10,617 bases of DNA from an uncultured Candidatus Melainabacteria bacterium (GTDB taxonomy: Bacteria > Cyanobacteriota > Vampirovibrionia > Gastranaerophilales > Gastranaerophilaceae): contig CAKVMU010000036.1 of NCBI GenBank assembly GCA_934773085.1, positions 1 through 10,617 on the forward strand, written 5' to 3'. The notes below the pieces were generated by a model, which saw only the letters and a program-made list of their open reading frames with translations, had not been told where the DNA came from and did not search any database. This document shows, in pieces, positions 1-6,104 of the stretch; position 1 is the first letter of the stretch; the number at the start of each line of letters is the position of its first letter. A program made the position numbers and the translations under genes.

Positions 1-49
1 CAAATGCCTCTGCGGCTATTTTTGCTATTTCTTTATCGCTATCTGACAT
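1..49 (-). CDS. Partial gene after fliL, start only (probable flagellar operon member)
   Basis: Only the first 16 codons are visible: ATG at 49-47, reading MSDSDKEIAKIAAEAF, then the window ends. An AGGA at 60-57, overlapping the fliL stop codon, is 7 nt from this ATG and is a good Shine-Dalgarno. Only 9 nt separate the fliL stop from this start, so the two genes should share one mRNA. In many bacteria fliL is followed by fliM, but this N-terminus lacks the usual FliM opening with an LSQxEIDxLL-type motif. I therefore do not name it; a FliM/FliN-type switch protein or another flagellar or chemotaxis protein remains possible. Confidence 0.6.
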   Translation of the reverse strand, partial: MSDSDKEIAKIAAEAF

Positions 50-58
50 TCCTCGTTC

Positions 59-655
59 CTATTGGATAATAAATTGTCCAAAACTTACTCTTAATACTTC
101 TCTTTCTCCGCCGAGAATTGAGTTGATATCATTGGTAATCTGTTCTTTTGCAAGCTCTTTGCCGGCAGCAGAAGACAATTCTGCTGAAGTTTTGCTTGAA
201 AGATTAGTGATTACCGCATCTCTGATTGCAGGCTTATATTGTGCCATTTCCTTTTGGATTGCATCCATTGGATCTGCTGCAGGAGCCGCTTCGCCGTGTC
301 CGCCACTCTTAGCAGGTTGTGCATCTTGAGCAAAGTCTGTATCTTTTTGGGATACTTCAATTGCAACGTTTACTTTTAAATATTTCTTTTGCGCTTCGTC
401 ACACAGGTTTAGGATGAAATCGCCAAGGTCAACAATAATGCCTTTTTGAACTTCGTCTTCATCTCCTTCTTCGCCTTCGTCAAGCTCTTCTTGCGATACA
501 GCAATTTTGCTCATTTTCTGAGTAAGAAGGTTTTCCATTACGAGGTAGTTTACACCTGCAAATACAACGCACAAGATAACCGTTGAAACTAAGCTAACAA
601 TAAGAAATTTATTAAATTCGGCACCTTTAACATCATTATTTTCGTTTTCAGCCAT
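59..655 (-). CDS. fliL: Flagellar basal body-associated protein FliL
   Basis: The product is a 198-residue inner-membrane protein of the FliL family, which sits beside the MotA/MotB stator at the flagellar base and supports motor function. Visible parts are a short charged cytoplasmic N-terminus, one membrane segment at about residues 17-40, an acidic stretch (about 57-69), then the FliL domain: a VDLGDFILNL strand, YLKVNVAIEV, a PAIRDAVITNLSSKT helix and a closing FGQFIIQ. A linker rich in Ala, Gly and Asp (about 103-130) is inserted between the strand and the helix and looks lineage-specific. The ATG at 655 is chosen over an in-frame GTG at 667 because GGAG at 665-662 lies 6 nt before it, and because the upstream gene stops at 659-657, leaving a 1-nt gap (TAGTATG). 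That arrangement suggests translational coupling. Confidence 0.9.
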   Translation of the reverse strand: MAENENNDVKGAEFNKFLIVSLVSTVILCVVFAGVNYLVMENLLTQKMSKIAVSQEELDEGEEGDEDEVQKGIIVDLGDFILNLCDEAQKKYLKVNVAIEVSQKDTDFAQDAQPAKSGGHGEAAPAADPMDAIQKEMAQYKPAIRDAVITNLSSKTSAELSSAAGKELAKEQITNDINSILGGEREVLRVSFGQFIIQ

Positions 656-656
656 A

Positions 657-1193
657 CTATTCTCCACTTATATTACATAGTATTATTATATCAACCCTGT
701 TCGGATAATTACCACCATTATATGGTGTATTCTTTAATGGTAAAAACTCTCCGTATCCGACAGAGTTAATTCTGTTTCGCAGAACTAATCCCTCGTTTTT
801 GAGCATGAGTGCTTCAATTCTGTTTGCAATAACAGTCGAAATCTCCCAGTTTTTCCTTTTGAAAAATTTGTACTCCGAAAATTTCTCTGTATGCACCTCT
901 ATTATAACAGGATTTTTAATTTTTGCCAAAAATTGTTCTGTGTACAATATTTTGTTATACGTGTCGGAGCTGAATTTTTCATATTCTTCTGTTGGTGAAG
1001 TTAATTTAAATCGTAAAATAATCCCCCTTGAATCCCTTATTACACTAATGTCTCGGTTTTTGAAATAATTTTGTGCACTTTCTGTTAAATCGTTTATACA
1101 ACTGTCGTTAAGTATGTAAAGATACTCCTCTGAATAGCACTTGATGCAAGTGAAAAATATCAATGCGGACAAAATTAATGTAATTACTCTCAT
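657..1193 (-). CDS. Exported OmpA/MotB C-terminal-fold protein with altered peptidoglycan-binding residues
   Basis: This 178-residue protein starts with a hydrophobic signal peptide (about 1-21, ending near CYS-EE). Its C-terminal half matches the OmpA/MotB fold: a VIIEVHTE strand (96-103), an NWEISxxxAN helix (115-124), VGYGEFLP (145-152) and NRVDIII (165-171). NWE followed by I/L-S is the MotB version of the motif. The N-terminus lacks the proton-channel helix and its Asp, so this is not a stator subunit. At the two positions that bind diaminopimelate in OmpA (Asp271, Arg286) it has Glu103 and Ile122, so classical peptidoglycan binding is doubtful. It is the first visible gene of the operon with fliL, which suggests a periplasmic role near the motor. 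A divergent histidine kinase gene begins 86 bp away. I see no convincing Shine-Dalgarno or promoter for it. Confidence 0.72.
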   Translation of the reverse strand: MRVITLILSALIFFTCIKCYSEEYLYILNDSCINDLTESAQNYFKNRDISVIRDSRGIILRFKLTSPTEEYEKFSSDTYNKILYTEQFLAKIKNPVIIEVHTEKFSEYKFFKRKNWEISTVIANRIEALMLKNEGLVLRNRINSVGYGEFLPLKNTPYNGGNYPNRVDIIILCNISGE

Positions 1194-1279
1194 AATTTAT
1201 ATGATTGAGGATTTTGAAAATAAAATAAATTGCATTTTAGGGTATAAATTTATTGCTTCATTTTTTTGCAAAGGTTATA

Positions 1280-2941
1280 ATGTTTTGTATGGGGAAGTTT
1301 GATTTATTTAATAAATTTAACAGTGCGGTTATCGTTGTTAATAAGAAAAAAGAAGTAGTTTTTAGAAATAATGTTTTTAAACGCATCTTTTCTGATTTTG
1401 AGAATCTCAAAAAGTTTTCTCATAAATTAAACTATAATGTTTGCGCTTTGGTTAGCAACGATGTAGAAGTGCATTCACCTATTTTGCAGGCAATTTCGTC
1501 TCCGCAAGATTTTTCTGCGCATGTTTTGTACCAATCATCCGGTAATGAATATTTTTATTATGATATGAACGCTGCATCAAAAGGTGATTATGTGATAATT
1601 GTATTCACGGATGTGACCGCAATTGTCGGTTTGGAAAAATCTCTGCAAAGAAATCAAGCTTACCAAAAAAAGATAACTCTTCTTGAGGCAGATAATAAAA
1701 ACTTGATGAAGATTAAGCAACAAGCGCAATCGCAGGCAATGAAACTGCTGTTACTTAATAATATATCTAATATTATAAGAGGTTCGATTGATACATCTGT
1801 GATTTTGTCTTCTGCATTGGAAGAACTTTCGCAATTATTTGCAGGTTTTAGGGCGTACTATGCAGTGTATTCAAAGGATATGGCTGCTTATATTATAAAC
1901 GAATCTTTAAGTAAAAAAGATGTGGGCAGAAAAATTACGTTTGATAAAAATACTGAAAAAAGCATTTCGTCAGGTAAGGTTTTTTGCGTTTCTTGCATGA
2001 AAGAATTTGTAGAAGCAAAACCGTTTTGCGAATTGGTGCAAAGAGTTATTATACCTATTTATCATCTCAATGTAAGGTTGGGGGTTATTGTGTTGCTTAC
2101 CAAGCAAAAAACCCGTTTGGACGATGCATTGGAAGTTTTGGACGGTGTTTCAACTCAGTTGGGAAATGCAATTATCCAATCAGAATTATATGAAAAAGAT
2201 GCAAGAATGGTTAAGGAATTGAAACGTGCATTAAAAGAATTGCAAGACACACAATTAAAGCTTATAAATTCCGAAAAAATGGCATCTTTAGGTCAACTGG
2301 TTGCTGGTGTTGCTCACGAAATTAACACTCCGGTGGCTTCTATTAAATCAAACAACGAAATTGCAACAAAATTGATTTCAAGGTTGGAAGATAAAGATGT
2401 TGCAGAATTGTTGCAAGAGATTAATACGATTGACAAAGAGGCTATTGCAAGAATAAACAGATTGGTTGTTTCATTGAGGAAATTTGTGCGTCTTGATGAG
2501 GCTGAGCTGCAAGAAGCAGATATTAATAACGAAATAGATTTGACCTTGGATTTGATTCGTCATGAAACGAAGAATCGTATAACTGTTGTGAAAAATTACG
2601 GAAAAATTCCTCCGGTAAAATGTTATCCGAACATGTTGAACCAAGTGTTCATGAATATCCTTGTAAACGCAACACAGGCGATAGAAGGCGACGGAACAAT
2701 AACTATTGACACAGATTTTCAAAACGGGAATCTTATTGTTAAAATCAAAGACACCGGTTGTGGTATAAAAGAACCGGAAAAAATATTCTTTGCCGGATAT
2801 ACAACAAAAGGTGTTGGAGTCGGAACCGGCTTGGGGCTTGCAATTTCACAAAAAATTATCGAAAAACATAACGGAAAAATTGAAGTAAATTCCAAAATAA
2901 ATCAAGGCAGTGAATTCGTTATTACTATCCCTAGTGAGTAA
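1280..2941 (+). CDS. PAS-GAF sensor histidine kinase (orphan)
   Basis: This 553-residue kinase should autophosphorylate on His and pass the phosphate to a response regulator not encoded here. Order of parts: a PAS-like sensor (about 8-115, with AVIVVNKKKEVVFRN and a closing VIIVFTDVTAI); a coiled coil (118-155); a GAF-like domain (about 160-300, ending at LGNAIIQSELYEKD); a second coiled coil; HisKA with GQLVAGVAHEINTP, phospho-acceptor His346; and HATPase_c with N-box NILVNATQAI, G1 DTGCGI (491-496), an F-box around IFFAGYTTK and G2 GTGLGLA (515-521). All catalytic motifs are intact. There is no membrane segment, so it probably senses a cytoplasmic signal. The ATG at 1280 has AAGG 5 nt upstream and is preferred to an in-frame TTG at 1253, which has none. 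The boxes resemble the NtrB/ZraS-like kinase group. No terminator follows. Confidence 0.9.
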   Translation: MFCMGKFDLFNKFNSAVIVVNKKKEVVFRNNVFKRIFSDFENLKKFSHKLNYNVCALVSNDVEVHSPILQAISSPQDFSAHVLYQSSGNEYFYYDMNAASKGDYVIIVFTDVTAIVGLEKSLQRNQAYQKKITLLEADNKNLMKIKQQAQSQAMKLLLLNNISNIIRGSIDTSVILSSALEELSQLFAGFRAYYAVYSKDMAAYIINESLSKKDVGRKITFDKNTEKSISSGKVFCVSCMKEFVEAKPFCELVQRVIIPIYHLNVRLGVIVLLTKQKTRLDDALEVLDGVSTQLGNAIIQSELYEKDARMVKELKRALKELQDTQLKLINSEKMASLGQLVAGVAHEINTPVASIKSNNEIATKLISRLEDKDVAELLQEINTIDKEAIARINRLVVSLRKFVRLDEAELQEADINNEIDLTLDLIRHETKNRITVVKNYGKIPPVKCYPNMLNQVFMNILVNATQAIEGDGTITIDTDFQNGNLIVKIKDTGCGIKEPEKIFFAGYTTKGVGVGTGLGLAISQKIIEKHNGKIEVNSKINQGSEFVITIPSE

Positions 2942-2983
2942 TAAATGTAAAGTTTTTAGAAGCGGGATAAAGTCTTATGAATA

Positions 2984-3012
2984 TTGATTTGTAGACAAAG
3001 TATAAATATAAT
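2984..3012 (+). promoter_or_regulatory. Sigma-70-type promoter P1 for the HEAT-repeat gene
   Basis: TTGATT at 2984-2989 and a perfect TATAAT at 3007-3012 are separated by exactly 17 bp. Transcription would start near 3019, giving a leader of about 210 nt before the ATG at 3230. Confidence 0.6.
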
Positions 3013-3067
3013 TTTAATTAACTTTTGTAAAAATATCTCATAGGGCAGGTATTAATATGTAAAAATA

Positions 3068-3076
3068 TGGTATACT
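3068..3076 (+). promoter_or_regulatory. Extended -10 promoter P2 for the HEAT-repeat gene
   Basis: TGG at 3068-3070 directly precedes TATACT (3071-3076), the TGn-TATAAT extended -10 arrangement. No good -35 is found at 16-18 bp, which is acceptable for an extended -10 promoter. Start would be near 3083, leaving a leader of about 145 nt. Confidence 0.5.
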
Positions 3077-3105
3077 AACTATTGCAAAACGAATAAGTGT
3101 AAAAT

Positions 3106-3123
3106 TTACCCTAATAAGGGTAA
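3106..3123 (+). promoter_or_regulatory. Inverted repeat in the leader of the HEAT-repeat gene
   Basis: TTACCC (3106-3111) and GGGTAA (3118-3123) form a perfect 6-bp inverted repeat around a TAATAA loop. It lies about 23 nt downstream of the predicted P2 start. It has no U-tract, so it is not a terminator. It could be an operator or a leader hairpin. The rest of 3124-3216 is A-rich with no other structure I can support. Confidence 0.4.
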
Positions 3124-3229
3124 TGTAACAAAAAGTTAACAAAGAAAAAAGAAAAGGCAATTTTAATATAAGTCACAACTTTATATATCTGTGTAGAAGA
3201 AAATAATTTGTTTGTCGGAGGTAATGTAT

Positions 3230-4084
3230 ATGGCAATAACAGTTAGCAGCAAAAAGAAACAGGTTAAGAAAACTTTTCAAGAATTGATTAACGATTTGAT
3301 GACATCAAGTTCTGAAAAAGTTAGATATAACGCTGCTCGTGTCCTTGGTGAAATGGGCGATTCTAAAGCTGTTGAACCGTTAATCGATGTTTTGAAAAAC
3401 GATAAAAACGGTTCTGTTCGTTTATATGCTGCTCGTGCTCTTGGTGAACTCGGTGATTCAAAAGCCACAGAACACTTAATAGAATCTTTGCGTGAAGACA
3501 GAAACGTTGACGTAAGAGTCCGTGCTGCTCGTGCGCTTGGTCGTTTAGGCGGTAAGATTGTTGTTGAACCGTTGGTAGAAGCTTTGAACGATGAAAACTC
3601 ACAAGTTTGTATTACAGCAACAGATGCTTTGATTGAAATTGGTGATGTTGCAACTGATGCTTTGATGAAATCCTTGGATCACGAAAAAGTTAACGTAAGA
3701 TGTGATGCAACTCGTGCGTTGGGTGAAATTGGTAATAAAAAGTGTGTTGATAAGATTATTAATATGCTTTATGACGAATGGGTTAACGTTAGAATTTATG
3801 CAGTAACTTCTCTTGGTAAATTGAATGATACTAAGGCTGTTCCGGCATTGATTGATGTAATGAAAAACCGTTCAGAAAATGATTTGGTAAGAGCCGGTGC
3901 GGCAGCTGCATTGGGTGTTCTTCGTGACCAAAGAGCTCTTCTTCCGCTTCGTGAATTGATTATGGAAGCTGAAGAATTGGGTGAACTTGAAGATACAGCT
4001 TTGAAATCTTTCAAAAAGATTATGGCTGCTAATTGGCAAGCAATCCCTGGTGCAAGTCAACAAAAGAAACATGCAACAGTTTAG
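3230..4084 (+). CDS. HEAT-repeat protein (PBS-lyase-type repeats)
   Basis: This 284-residue soluble protein is built almost entirely of about seven HEAT-like repeats of some 31 residues, at roughly 29-59, 60-91, 92-122, 123-152, 153-183, 184-214 and 215-247. The recurring pattern is VRxxAARALGxLGDxKAVEPLIxxL. A Lys-rich N-terminus (MAITVSSKKK) and a short tail flank the solenoid. Such repeats form protein-binding scaffolds and also occur in phycobilin lyases; nothing here shows lyase activity or phycobilisome genes, so a binding role is the safer reading. GGAGG at 3217-3221 is 8 nt from the ATG at 3230 and decides the start over the ATG at 3224 (spacing 2) and a TTG at 3212. Two promoters, a strong Shine-Dalgarno, repeated CGT/GGT codon use and a strong terminator suggest a well-expressed single-gene transcript. 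Confidence 0.85.
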   Translation: MAITVSSKKKQVKKTFQELINDLMTSSSEKVRYNAARVLGEMGDSKAVEPLIDVLKNDKNGSVRLYAARALGELGDSKATEHLIESLREDRNVDVRVRAARALGRLGGKIVVEPLVEALNDENSQVCITATDALIEIGDVATDALMKSLDHEKVNVRCDATRALGEIGNKKCVDKIINMLYDEWVNVRIYAVTSLGKLNDTKAVPALIDVMKNRSENDLVRAGAAAALGVLRDQRALLPLRELIMEAEELGELEDTALKSFKKIMAANWQAIPGASQQKKHATV

Positions 4085-4093
4085 TTTAGGATT

Positions 4094-4134
4094 AAAAAAG
4101 AGGCGGCTGATGAAATCAGCCGCCTCTTTTTTTT
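4094..4134. terminator. Bidirectional intrinsic terminator
   Basis: A perfect 12-bp GC-rich stem, GAGGCGGCTGAT (4100-4111) with its complement (4115-4126), closes a GAA loop. It is flanked by six A's on the left and eight T's on the right. It can terminate the HEAT gene on the plus strand and the convergent dehydrogenase gene on the minus strand. Confidence 0.95.
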
Positions 4135-4139
4135 GTTTA

Positions 4140-5105
4140 TTAGATTTTTATCAATATTTTTAAGTTTTCTTTTGATTTATTTGCTTCAAACGCTTCAATT
4201 GCTTGGTCAATCGGATAAACACCGCTGATGAACGGTTTAAAATCTATTCGATTATTTTTTAACAATCTTAGTGCAGGTGGGAATTGTCCGCATCTTGAAC
4301 CGAGAACAGTTATTTCATCAATAACGATTGGTGCAAGATTAAGTTCTTTTCCTGATGCAACGGTGCTTTTTAGAACGAGAACCCCTCTAGGTTTTGTTAG
4401 CGCCATCGACATTTCAAAGCCGGAAGCTGTGCCTGTTGCCTCTACTACAACATTATAAATTTTTTCTTGCTTAAAGCTTGATAACAATTGCGTCTTAACA
4501 CCTTGTGCGGAAGCTATTGCAAGTTTGTTCTCGTGTTTTCCCACCAAAAGCACATCAAGGTTTAACGCATTAAGCGCCAAAGCTGTGGTTAAACCAAGTT
4601 TGCCGTCTCCGAGAACCAAAACTTTTGCCATTGGTTCAATATGAAGCTGCTCTGTAATTTCACATGCTGCGGCAAGAGGTTCCACAAATACTGCTTGTTC
4701 GTCAGTAACATTTTCCGGAACTTCAAATAACACATTGGTTGGCATTGTTAAATATTCTGCAAAACAACCGTCTTTTTTCCAAATTCCCAAAGTATGTCTG
4801 TTTGGGCAATGTCTGTAATTCTTTTGGGCGCACCATTCGCAATTCGGGTTTTCACAACCGTAGCTTATTTCTGCAACAACTCTTTTGCCAAGCAGAGATT
4901 TATCCTCTCCGTTAATATCTTCAACAATACCGACAAATTCGTGTCCAAGTATTCCTTGATATCCCATATATCCTTTTGTGATTTCGTAATCAGTATTACA
5001 AATTCCCGCAAGGGTTACTCTTATTAACGCTTCACCCGCCTTTGGAGAAGGTTTTGGATAATTATTATCAAGTTTTAATCCGTTATCAAAAACAATTGCT
5101 TTCAT
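4140..5105 (-). CDS. Zinc-dependent medium-chain alcohol dehydrogenase family protein
   Basis: The product is a 321-residue NAD(P)-dependent oxidoreductase of the MDR superfamily, in the alcohol/sorbitol/threonine dehydrogenase branch; substrate cannot be read from the sequence. The GroES-like catalytic domain carries the zinc ligands Cys36 (AGICNTD) and His55-Glu56 (GHEF), with Glu142 (VEPLAAA) in the usual later position. Four cysteines at 84, 89, 92 and 100 form the structural-zinc lobe. The Rossmann domain has VLVLGDGKLGL (GxGxxG at 166-171) and a C-terminal segment around GSRCGQF. Length is slightly under the 340-350 usual for the family. AGAGAGG lies 8 nt before the ATG at 5105. It ends against the shared terminator and appears monocistronic. 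A weak promoter is possible upstream (TTGAAT, 19 bp, TAAAAT), close to repeat copy 1. Confidence 0.88.
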   Translation of the reverse strand: MKAIVFDNGLKLDNNYPKPSPKAGEALIRVTLAGICNTDYEITKGYMGYQGILGHEFVGIVEDINGEDKSLLGKRVVAEISYGCENPNCEWCAQKNYRHCPNRHTLGIWKKDGCFAEYLTMPTNVLFEVPENVTDEQAVFVEPLAAACEITEQLHIEPMAKVLVLGDGKLGLTTALALNALNLDVLLVGKHENKLAIASAQGVKTQLLSSFKQEKIYNVVVEATGTASGFEMSMALTKPRGVLVLKSTVASGKELNLAPIVIDEITVLGSRCGQFPPALRLLKNNRIDFKPFISGVYPIDQAIEAFEANKSKENLKILIKI

Positions 5106-5152
5106 ACTTTAGGCCTCTCTTTCAGCTATAATTTTACCTCAAAAAGGCTGTA

Positions 5153-5296
5153 AATATTCAATCTTGGGTTTAGATGTAAAAAAGTTGTTACAATCCATAT
5201 TCAAAAAATGAAAATAGTGTATTATGTATTCGTACCTGATTTCAAAACAAGGTTTGCTGCGTAGGAGAAATCAACCCCAAGGTACGGGGATAACTA
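5153..5296 (+). repeat. 144-bp structured direct repeat, copy 1
   Basis: This segment matches 6105-6248 in 140 of 144 positions with no gaps; differences are at 5166, 5216, 5217 and 5255. The 3' half folds as nested stems: CGTACC (5231-5236) with GGTACG (5281-5286), and TGATTTC (5237-5243) with GAAATCA (5267-5273). A one-sided ACCCCAA bulge carries CCCC (5275-5278), which can instead pair with GGGG (5286-5289) in a hairpin that breaks the outer stem. All differences fall outside the stems. The last three bases are the stop codon of the LprI-like gene on the minus strand. No target-site duplication is seen. Strand is given for the orientation in which I describe the fold; the transcribed strand is unknown. 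Confidence 0.95.
5231..5289 (+). ncRNA. Candidate structured RNA in repeat copy 1
   Basis: Two perfect stems of 6 and 7 bp are contiguous on the 5' side and offset by a 7-nt bulge on the 3' side, closing a 23-nt apical loop (5244-5266). A TATTAT at 5220-5225 could be a -10 box but has no good -35, so transcription is not established. The palindrome could equally act as DNA, as a protein or recombinase site. It does not match a riboswitch or ribozyme consensus I recognise. Confidence 0.35.
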
Positions 5297-5992
5297 CGGC
5301 ATATTGCTTTCCAAGTAGAGTTTTAAGAAATATAATTGACCATTTCTTTCTTCAAAAAGGATGTTGTTTATTTGAGATTTTCTTAACTCACCTAACTTTG
5401 AACTAAGTGCTATTGTATTTTGGTAATATTTTTCCCAGTCGGCTTGATTTTTCATCAAGCTTTGATAGTCTTTTTGAGAAAGGCTTGCTTGTAAATCTTT
5501 TAGCATGTTGTTGTTTTCAACTTTATACTTGTTTGAAGCAGCAACATAACATTTGCGGGTATCGCCGTGATTCAGGCAGTTTTTTAAATCGTTAGAAAGA
5601 TACGTTTCTCTTCTGTAATCAGCATTATTGTATAGATAATTCAATATTATCAAACGATTTTTATTGATTTCGTAGATTGTGGAACTAGCAAACTCCTGAT
5701 ACATTGTGCCCCGAGCTTCTTTCAAGTGTGAAATTATAGCTACAGATACGGATTGTTTGTAGTTGTTCCAGTATGTTTGATTGATTTTTGCTTCGGCACT
5801 GTTGTTGGTGAATTTTGATAATTCCGCAATACAGCTGTCTGATGCTTTTTCAGTGCAGCAAATCATATCGTAACTTAAATAACGGTTTTTCAGACATTTG
5901 GTTAAATCGTTTTCTATGCTGTCTAGAGAGGCAAAGGCTGCTGACGACATTGCAAAAAATAATAAAGTTGTATAAATATGTTTAAATTTCAT
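5294..5992 (-). CDS. Secreted Cys-rich LprI/DUF1311-like protein
   Basis: The product is a 232-residue exported protein. A clear signal peptide (MKFKHIYTTLLFFAMSSAAFA) is followed by a helical, Lys- and Asn-rich mature region with cysteine clusters (CLKNRY, MICC, DSC, NCLNHGDTRKC) that could form periplasmic disulfides. Near the C-terminus the pattern of an LxxSLSQKDYQSLMKNQADWEKY helix followed by LGELRKSQINN resembles the DUF1311/LprI family, whose members include lysozyme inhibitors. An earlier INQTYWNNYKQS segment may be a second, weaker copy. Family assignment is tentative. The ATG at 5992 is preferred to a GTG at 5995. No ordinary Shine-Dalgarno precedes it, and the predicted transcription start lies only a few bases upstream, so the mRNA may be leaderless. 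Its TAG stop is formed by the last three bases of repeat copy 1, and copy 2 lies upstream, so the gene is bracketed by the direct repeats. Confidence 0.7.
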   Translation of the reverse strand: MKFKHIYTTLLFFAMSSAAFASLDSIENDLTKCLKNRYLSYDMICCTEKASDSCIAELSKFTNNSAEAKINQTYWNNYKQSVSVAIISHLKEARGTMYQEFASSTIYEINKNRLIILNYLYNNADYRRETYLSNDLKNCLNHGDTRKCYVAASNKYKVENNNMLKDLQASLSQKDYQSLMKNQADWEKYYQNTIALSSKLGELRKSQINNILFEERNGQLYFLKLYLESNMP

Positions 5993-6021
5993 CACCCACT
6001 AAAAATAACAAATTGGGTGAT
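5991..6021. promoter_or_regulatory. Inverted repeat overlapping promoter and start codon (possible operator)
   Basis: ATCACCCA (5991-5998) and TGGGTGAT (6014-6021) are perfect 8-bp inverted repeats 15 bp apart. One arm lies in the -35/-10 spacer and the other covers the start region of the LprI-like gene. A third ATCACCC occurs at 6085-6091. The arrangement fits a repressor site for a dimeric regulator, but no regulator gene is nearby. Confidence 0.45.
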
Positions 6022-6031
6022 ATTTTGTCAA
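6002..6031 (-). promoter_or_regulatory. Promoter of the LprI-like gene
   Basis: On the minus strand a perfect -35 TTGACA (6031-6026) is followed after 18 bp by TATTTT (6007-6002); at 17 bp the hexamer would be TTATTT. The expected start is near 5995, three or so bases from the ATG at 5992, which implies a leaderless or nearly leaderless transcript. Confidence 0.55.
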
Positions 6032-6104
6032 TAGTTTGTGAATCGGGTTCTTATTCAGGCTATGTCATCATTTGGTAGTTCTTAATCACCCTCAATCTAT
6101 CATG

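Noticed and set aside
1194..1279. Promoters in the divergent region between the OmpA-like and kinase genes
   Set aside because: TATAAA at 1243-1248 and TTGAAA at 1214-1219 are 23 bp apart, too far to call a promoter. On the minus strand only weak hexamers were found, and no flagellar sigma-28 consensus.
3277..4072. Minus-strand reading frames opposite the HEAT-repeat gene
   Set aside because: They are shadows produced by the repetitive, biased codons of the plus-strand gene and lack start signals.
5153..5210. Short minus-strand frame MDCNNFFTSKPKIEY in both copies
   Set aside because: Only 16-19 codons with different ends in the two copies and no ribosome-binding site; one silent difference is not enough evidence.
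5231..5289. Glutamine (glnA-type) riboswitch
   Set aside because: The GUAGG and CCAAGG strings next to the outer stem recall its conserved core, but the required P2 and P3 hairpin order does not form; a perfect 7-bp stem takes their place.
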